Below, one piece after another: positions 5,270-7,505 of a DNA stretch of 7,505 bases (position 1 is its first letter; every line of letters starts with the position of its first letter). The position numbers and the translations under genes were made by a program. Source of the DNA: Desulfobacula sp. (lineage in GTDB: Bacteria; Desulfobacterota; Desulfobacteria; Desulfobacterales; Desulfobacteraceae). The stretch covers positions 1-7,505 of the forward strand of contig JAQICW010000068.1 in NCBI GenBank assembly GCA_027858355.1, in the 5' to 3' direction. The notes beneath the pieces were generated by a model. That model worked only from the letters and a program-made list of their open reading frames with translations. It made no database searches and was not told where the DNA came from.

Positions 5270-7189
5270 TTAGCCGTGTTTTGGAAAAGGAAAAAAGCAG
5301 GTTACAATTGTATAACCATCACATGCAGGTCCTGCAAGTTTTTTGCACTCTTGTATTGAACCGGGACAGGCATCCTTGTTTTCGGGAATACGGCTGCATC
5401 GGTTTGAAGTCATGGAAATTTTAAAATTAAATCTTTCTGAAAATATTTTCATTCGCAGAAGATCAGCACCTTTTCCCCCTGCATTAAAATCAAAGGGCTG
5501 TTTTGAAGAGTAATTCATTGTCTCCTGGGTGGAGAAAAAACCTTCAAAAATTCTTTTTTGGGCTTCCCGGGTAAGTCCGATCCCATGATCTTTTACCATA
5601 AACTCTATTCCCTTATCTTTTTGATGAACAAGGATTTCTATCTCCCCCCCATCTGGTGTGTTTTCAATGGCATTTCGTATAAGGCCATCCACTGTTTTTT
5701 TTAAGGGTTCAGAAGGCATTTGAATCAAGGAAGAAGATTCAAGACTTGTGATAATGGAGATATTTCTATGGGCCATATCCGGCTGAATGGTTTTAATTCT
5801 TTTTTCAACAAATAGATTTAGAAAAATATCTTTGACAACAAGATCACTGGGGCTGAAAATGTCTTCAATTCTTTGCCGTACTATGGTAAGAATTCCTCTT
5901 TCACCGATTTCCTCTGCAATAAGGGCTTCTAATTCATCCTGGCATTGTTCCAGGATAAGGGAAAATATTTTATAATGAAAGACCTCTTTTTTTTCAACAA
6001 TATCATAAATTTCCCCTTCAATCCCGATAATACGATCCAGATTCCTGCTAATTCTCTCAATGGTTGGTCGCCAGGTTTTTTCAGGAATATCTGCCAGCCT
6101 TTTTGAAAGGATTTTAAAAGAGCTTAAAAGAATTGCCACAGGCGTTTTCAGCTCATGGGACAGATGATTGATCATTTTATCTTTTGCATTATTCAGACTT
6201 TTTAATTCTTCATAGGCTTTTCTCAATTCCCTTGAAACCCGGGCATTTTCAATTGAAAGTGCAACAGTAGCTGAAATGGTATTCAAGGTTTCAAGATCAG
6301 TATCATCAAAATCCCCGGTCTTTTTATTATCGGCTGCAAGTATGCCAATAATTCGATCTTTATTTCTTAAAGGGACCAGAATTACATTTTTAACCTTATA
6401 TCCAATTGTCCGGTCCCTTGATTTATACTGGTACTGGTCATGGGAAAGGTCGTTGACGATCATGGAATTACCGGTTTTCACCACCTGGCCGGACAAAAGT
6501 TCAGCAACAGGAAAACGGGCTTTCTCAATACGTTCCCTTGTGATCGGGTCATCGTGGGCAGCACTTATAAAATAAAATTCTTTTTGAGTCTCATCCAGTA
6601 AAATAGTGTTGGCGCTTTCCGTCTCAAGGAGTTCCTTGATTTCAGTGTTTACATAGAAAAGAAGTTTTCTTAAGTCTGGATACTGGGGAAGAGCTTGACT
6701 GATCCTGGCCATGACGTCACGATTGCGTTGGATTCTTTTTTCCATGGTCATATCCCTGAGGACAATTATCATGCCTTCGGGATTGTTATTCTCATCCTTG
6801 TCCACACCGACTCGAATCATCACATCTAACATTTTACCATCTTTTGTGAGCCTTTTGGTGCTCAGTTCCAGGACGTTTTTATTGTTTGGCAGGGCTTTTA
6901 TTTTGCTGGTCAGTTCGGTTTTAAGGGAATCAGGGACATATTGTTTTCCTTCTTTACCTTTTAATTCATCTAAACTCCAACCAAAGGTCTTGGTAAATGC
7001 AGGGTTTAGGTAGGTGATCAGGCCTTTTTCATCCCTGACAATGACGGGATAGGGCAAAAATTTTAAAAATCTTTTATAGTTTCTACTTGCCGTCGTTGTA
7101 ATTTGATTGGTTTCTCTGGCTTCCAGGGATTCTTTTTCCAGGATTTTTATCTTAAGTTTTAATTTTTCATATGTGGGATTTTGAACCAT
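5270..7189 (-). CDS. Soluble PAS-GAF sensor histidine kinase with cysteine-rich C-terminus
   Basis: This is a 639-aa protein. In order: a short coiled coil (about 5-30); a PAS domain (about 38-150, with P-Y-P-V-I-V-R-D and Y-L-N-P-A-F-T); a GAF domain (about 168-318, with I-L-V-P-L-R-N-K-D-R-I-I-G-I-L-A-A); a helical linker; the dimerisation helix with H-box SHELKTP, phospho-acceptor His345; and an ATPase domain with N-box RNAIEN (Asn506/Asn510), DHGIGL (534-539) and G-G-K-G-A-D (571-576). No membrane segment or signal peptide is visible, so it should sense a cytosolic signal. There is no receiver domain, and the partner regulator is not in the window. The gap from H-box to N-box (about 160 residues) is longer than usual, with extra helices near 400-480. 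Five cysteines (598, 608, 615, 623, 631) cluster at the end. An in-frame TAA seven codons upstream bounds the start; no strong Shine-Dalgarno is seen. It probably controls the downstream operon, but this is inferred from position only. Confidence 0.92.
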   Translation of the reverse strand: MVQNPTYEKLKLKIKILEKESLEARETNQITTTASRNYKRFLKFLPYPVIVRDEKGLITYLNPAFTKTFGWSLDELKGKEGKQYVPDSLKTELTSKIKALPNNKNVLELSTKRLTKDGKMLDVMIRVGVDKDENNNPEGMIIVLRDMTMEKRIQRNRDVMARISQALPQYPDLRKLLFYVNTEIKELLETESANTILLDETQKEFYFISAAHDDPITRERIEKARFPVAELLSGQVVKTGNSMIVNDLSHDQYQYKSRDRTIGYKVKNVILVPLRNKDRIIGILAADNKKTGDFDDTDLETLNTISATVALSIENARVSRELRKAYEELKSLNNAKDKMINHLSHELKTPVAILLSSFKILSKRLADIPEKTWRPTIERISRNLDRIIGIEGEIYDIVEKKEVFHYKIFSLILEQCQDELEALIAEEIGERGILTIVRQRIEDIFSPSDLVVKDIFLNLFVEKRIKTIQPDMAHRNISIITSLESSSLIQMPSEPLKKTVDGLIRNAIENTPDGGEIEILVHQKDKGIEFMVKDHGIGLTREAQKRIFEGFFSTQETMNYSSKQPFDFNAGGKGADLLRMKIFSERFNFKISMTSNRCSRIPENKDACPGSIQECKKLAGPACDGYTIVTCFFPFPKHG

Positions 7190-7312
7190 GGCATTACTCT
7201 GGTGAAATTAAAAGTATTAACAAAAGTATCATCGTTCTAACTGTCTCAAATACTGGCTTAACATGGAAACCTGACAATGTTGTTTTAAAGGTTTCATAAG
7301 TACTTTGACTGC

Positions 7313-7318
7313 ATTATA
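7313..7318 (-). promoter_or_regulatory. -10 box of probable sigma-70 promoter for the kinase gene
   Basis: A perfect TATAAT on the minus strand lies about 125 bases upstream of the kinase ATG, downstream of a long A/T tract that could act as an UP element. No convincing TTGACA-like -35 is found at 16-18 bases, so the call rests on the -10 box and its position between a terminator-like palindrome and the gene. Confidence 0.4.
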
Positions 7319-7334
7319 GTAAATTTTTTTATAA

Positions 7335-7380
7335 AAAAGATGAAATAAAAAAATGAAAATATTTGCGTAAATATTTTCAT
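7335..7380 (-). terminator. 28-bp perfect palindrome with T-tract, probable terminator of an upstream minus-strand gene
   Basis: Arms ATGAAAATATTT (7353-7364) and AAATATTTTCAT (7369-7380) are exact reverse complements around a GCGT loop, a 12-bp stem. On the minus strand the stem is followed directly by TTTTTTATTTC. This suits rho-independent termination of a gene lying to the right of the window. Only one pair per arm is GC, so the stem is weak for a terminator and it could instead be an operator for a dimeric regulator of the kinase gene. Confidence 0.5.
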
Positions 7381-7505
7381 AGTATAGACTTGATTATCAA
7401 TTGCCGACCGTATAGTAAAGAAAAATTTGTTTGATTTTTAAGTGATTTCAAGGTAAAGGCATTGTCTGAACATAAAAATTTAATTTAGACAGGTAAATAG
7501 TGTGC

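Larger units (their letters stand above)
7190..7505. other. 316-base AT-rich non-coding region upstream of the kinase gene
   Basis: No gene can be supported here. It contains the kinase promoter candidate (7313-7318), a long palindrome with T-tract (7335-7380), an odd palindrome TTGATTATCAA (7390-7400), and short repeats of TATAGTAAA (7315-7323 and 7411-7419; a third copy lies at 4944-4952). A minus-strand frame is open from the window edge to a TGA near 7449, about 18 codons, and could be the tail of a gene beyond the window, but it shows nothing recognisable. Confidence 0.5.

Noticed and set aside
7305..7335. Plus-strand promoter TTGACT...TATAAA pointing to the right edge
   Set aside because: Spacing of about 19 bases is long, the DNA is very AT-rich, and no plus-strand gene is visible in the window.
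7190..7505. CRISPR array or tRNA gene in the right-hand non-coding region
   Set aside because: No regularly spaced repeats and no cloverleaf-like or TPsiC-like sequence were found; in particular no pylT is visible here.

Overview
The window reads as part of a bacterial methylamine / N-methyl compound catabolism locus. All supported genes lie on the minus strand, so transcription runs from high to low coordinates. The best guess for the source is a sulfate-reducing Desulfobacterota bacterium (Desulfobacteraceae-like). The reasons are a pyrrolysine-type trimethylamine methyltransferase combined with a dimethylglycine-dehydrogenase-like flavoprotein and ETF, a cytosolic PAS-GAF histidine kinase with a cysteine-rich tail, a sigma-54 type promoter, and AT-rich intergenic DNA. 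The taxon is an inference and no marker gene is present.

Layout in transcriptional order. 7505-7190: AT-rich non-coding DNA with a 28-bp perfect palindrome followed by a T-tract (probable terminator of a gene outside the window) and a TATAAT box likely serving the kinase. 7189-5270: soluble sensor histidine kinase. 5269-4931: non-coding region with a weak terminator-like hairpin, a good sigma-54 (-24/-12) promoter match, candidate activator-site repeats and a near-perfect Shine-Dalgarno. 4930-2483: 815-aa FAD oxidoreductase fused to a GcvT-type folate-binding aminomethyltransferase, ending in TAG. 2400-928: mttB, one 490-codon gene interrupted by an in-frame TAG at 1417-1419 that should be read as pyrrolysine. 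A GC-rich hairpin follows. 858-91: etfB. 81-1: the first 27 codons of etfA, cut by the window edge.

How the genes may work together. MttB should move one methyl group of trimethylamine to a corrinoid protein (not in the window), leaving dimethylamine. The flavoprotein/GcvT fusion should oxidise an N-methyl group of a dimethylamine-, dimethylglycine- or sarcosine-like substrate and trap it as methylene-tetrahydrofolate. The adjacent ETF is the natural electron acceptor for that enzyme family. The window therefore pairs a corrinoid (non-oxidative) and an oxidative demethylation step in one probable sigma-54-controlled operon, with a sensor kinase directly upstream. The exact substrate of the oxidase is not determined by the sequence.

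The most notable points are: (1) the TAG-encoded pyrrolysine in mttB, which a standard gene caller would split into two pseudogene-like pieces; (2) the gene just upstream also ends in TAG, with a second in-frame TAG and then a TAA one base before the mttB ATG, and an 11-bp inverted repeat covers the first TAG; (3) loss of the usual covalent-flavin histidine in the oxidase.
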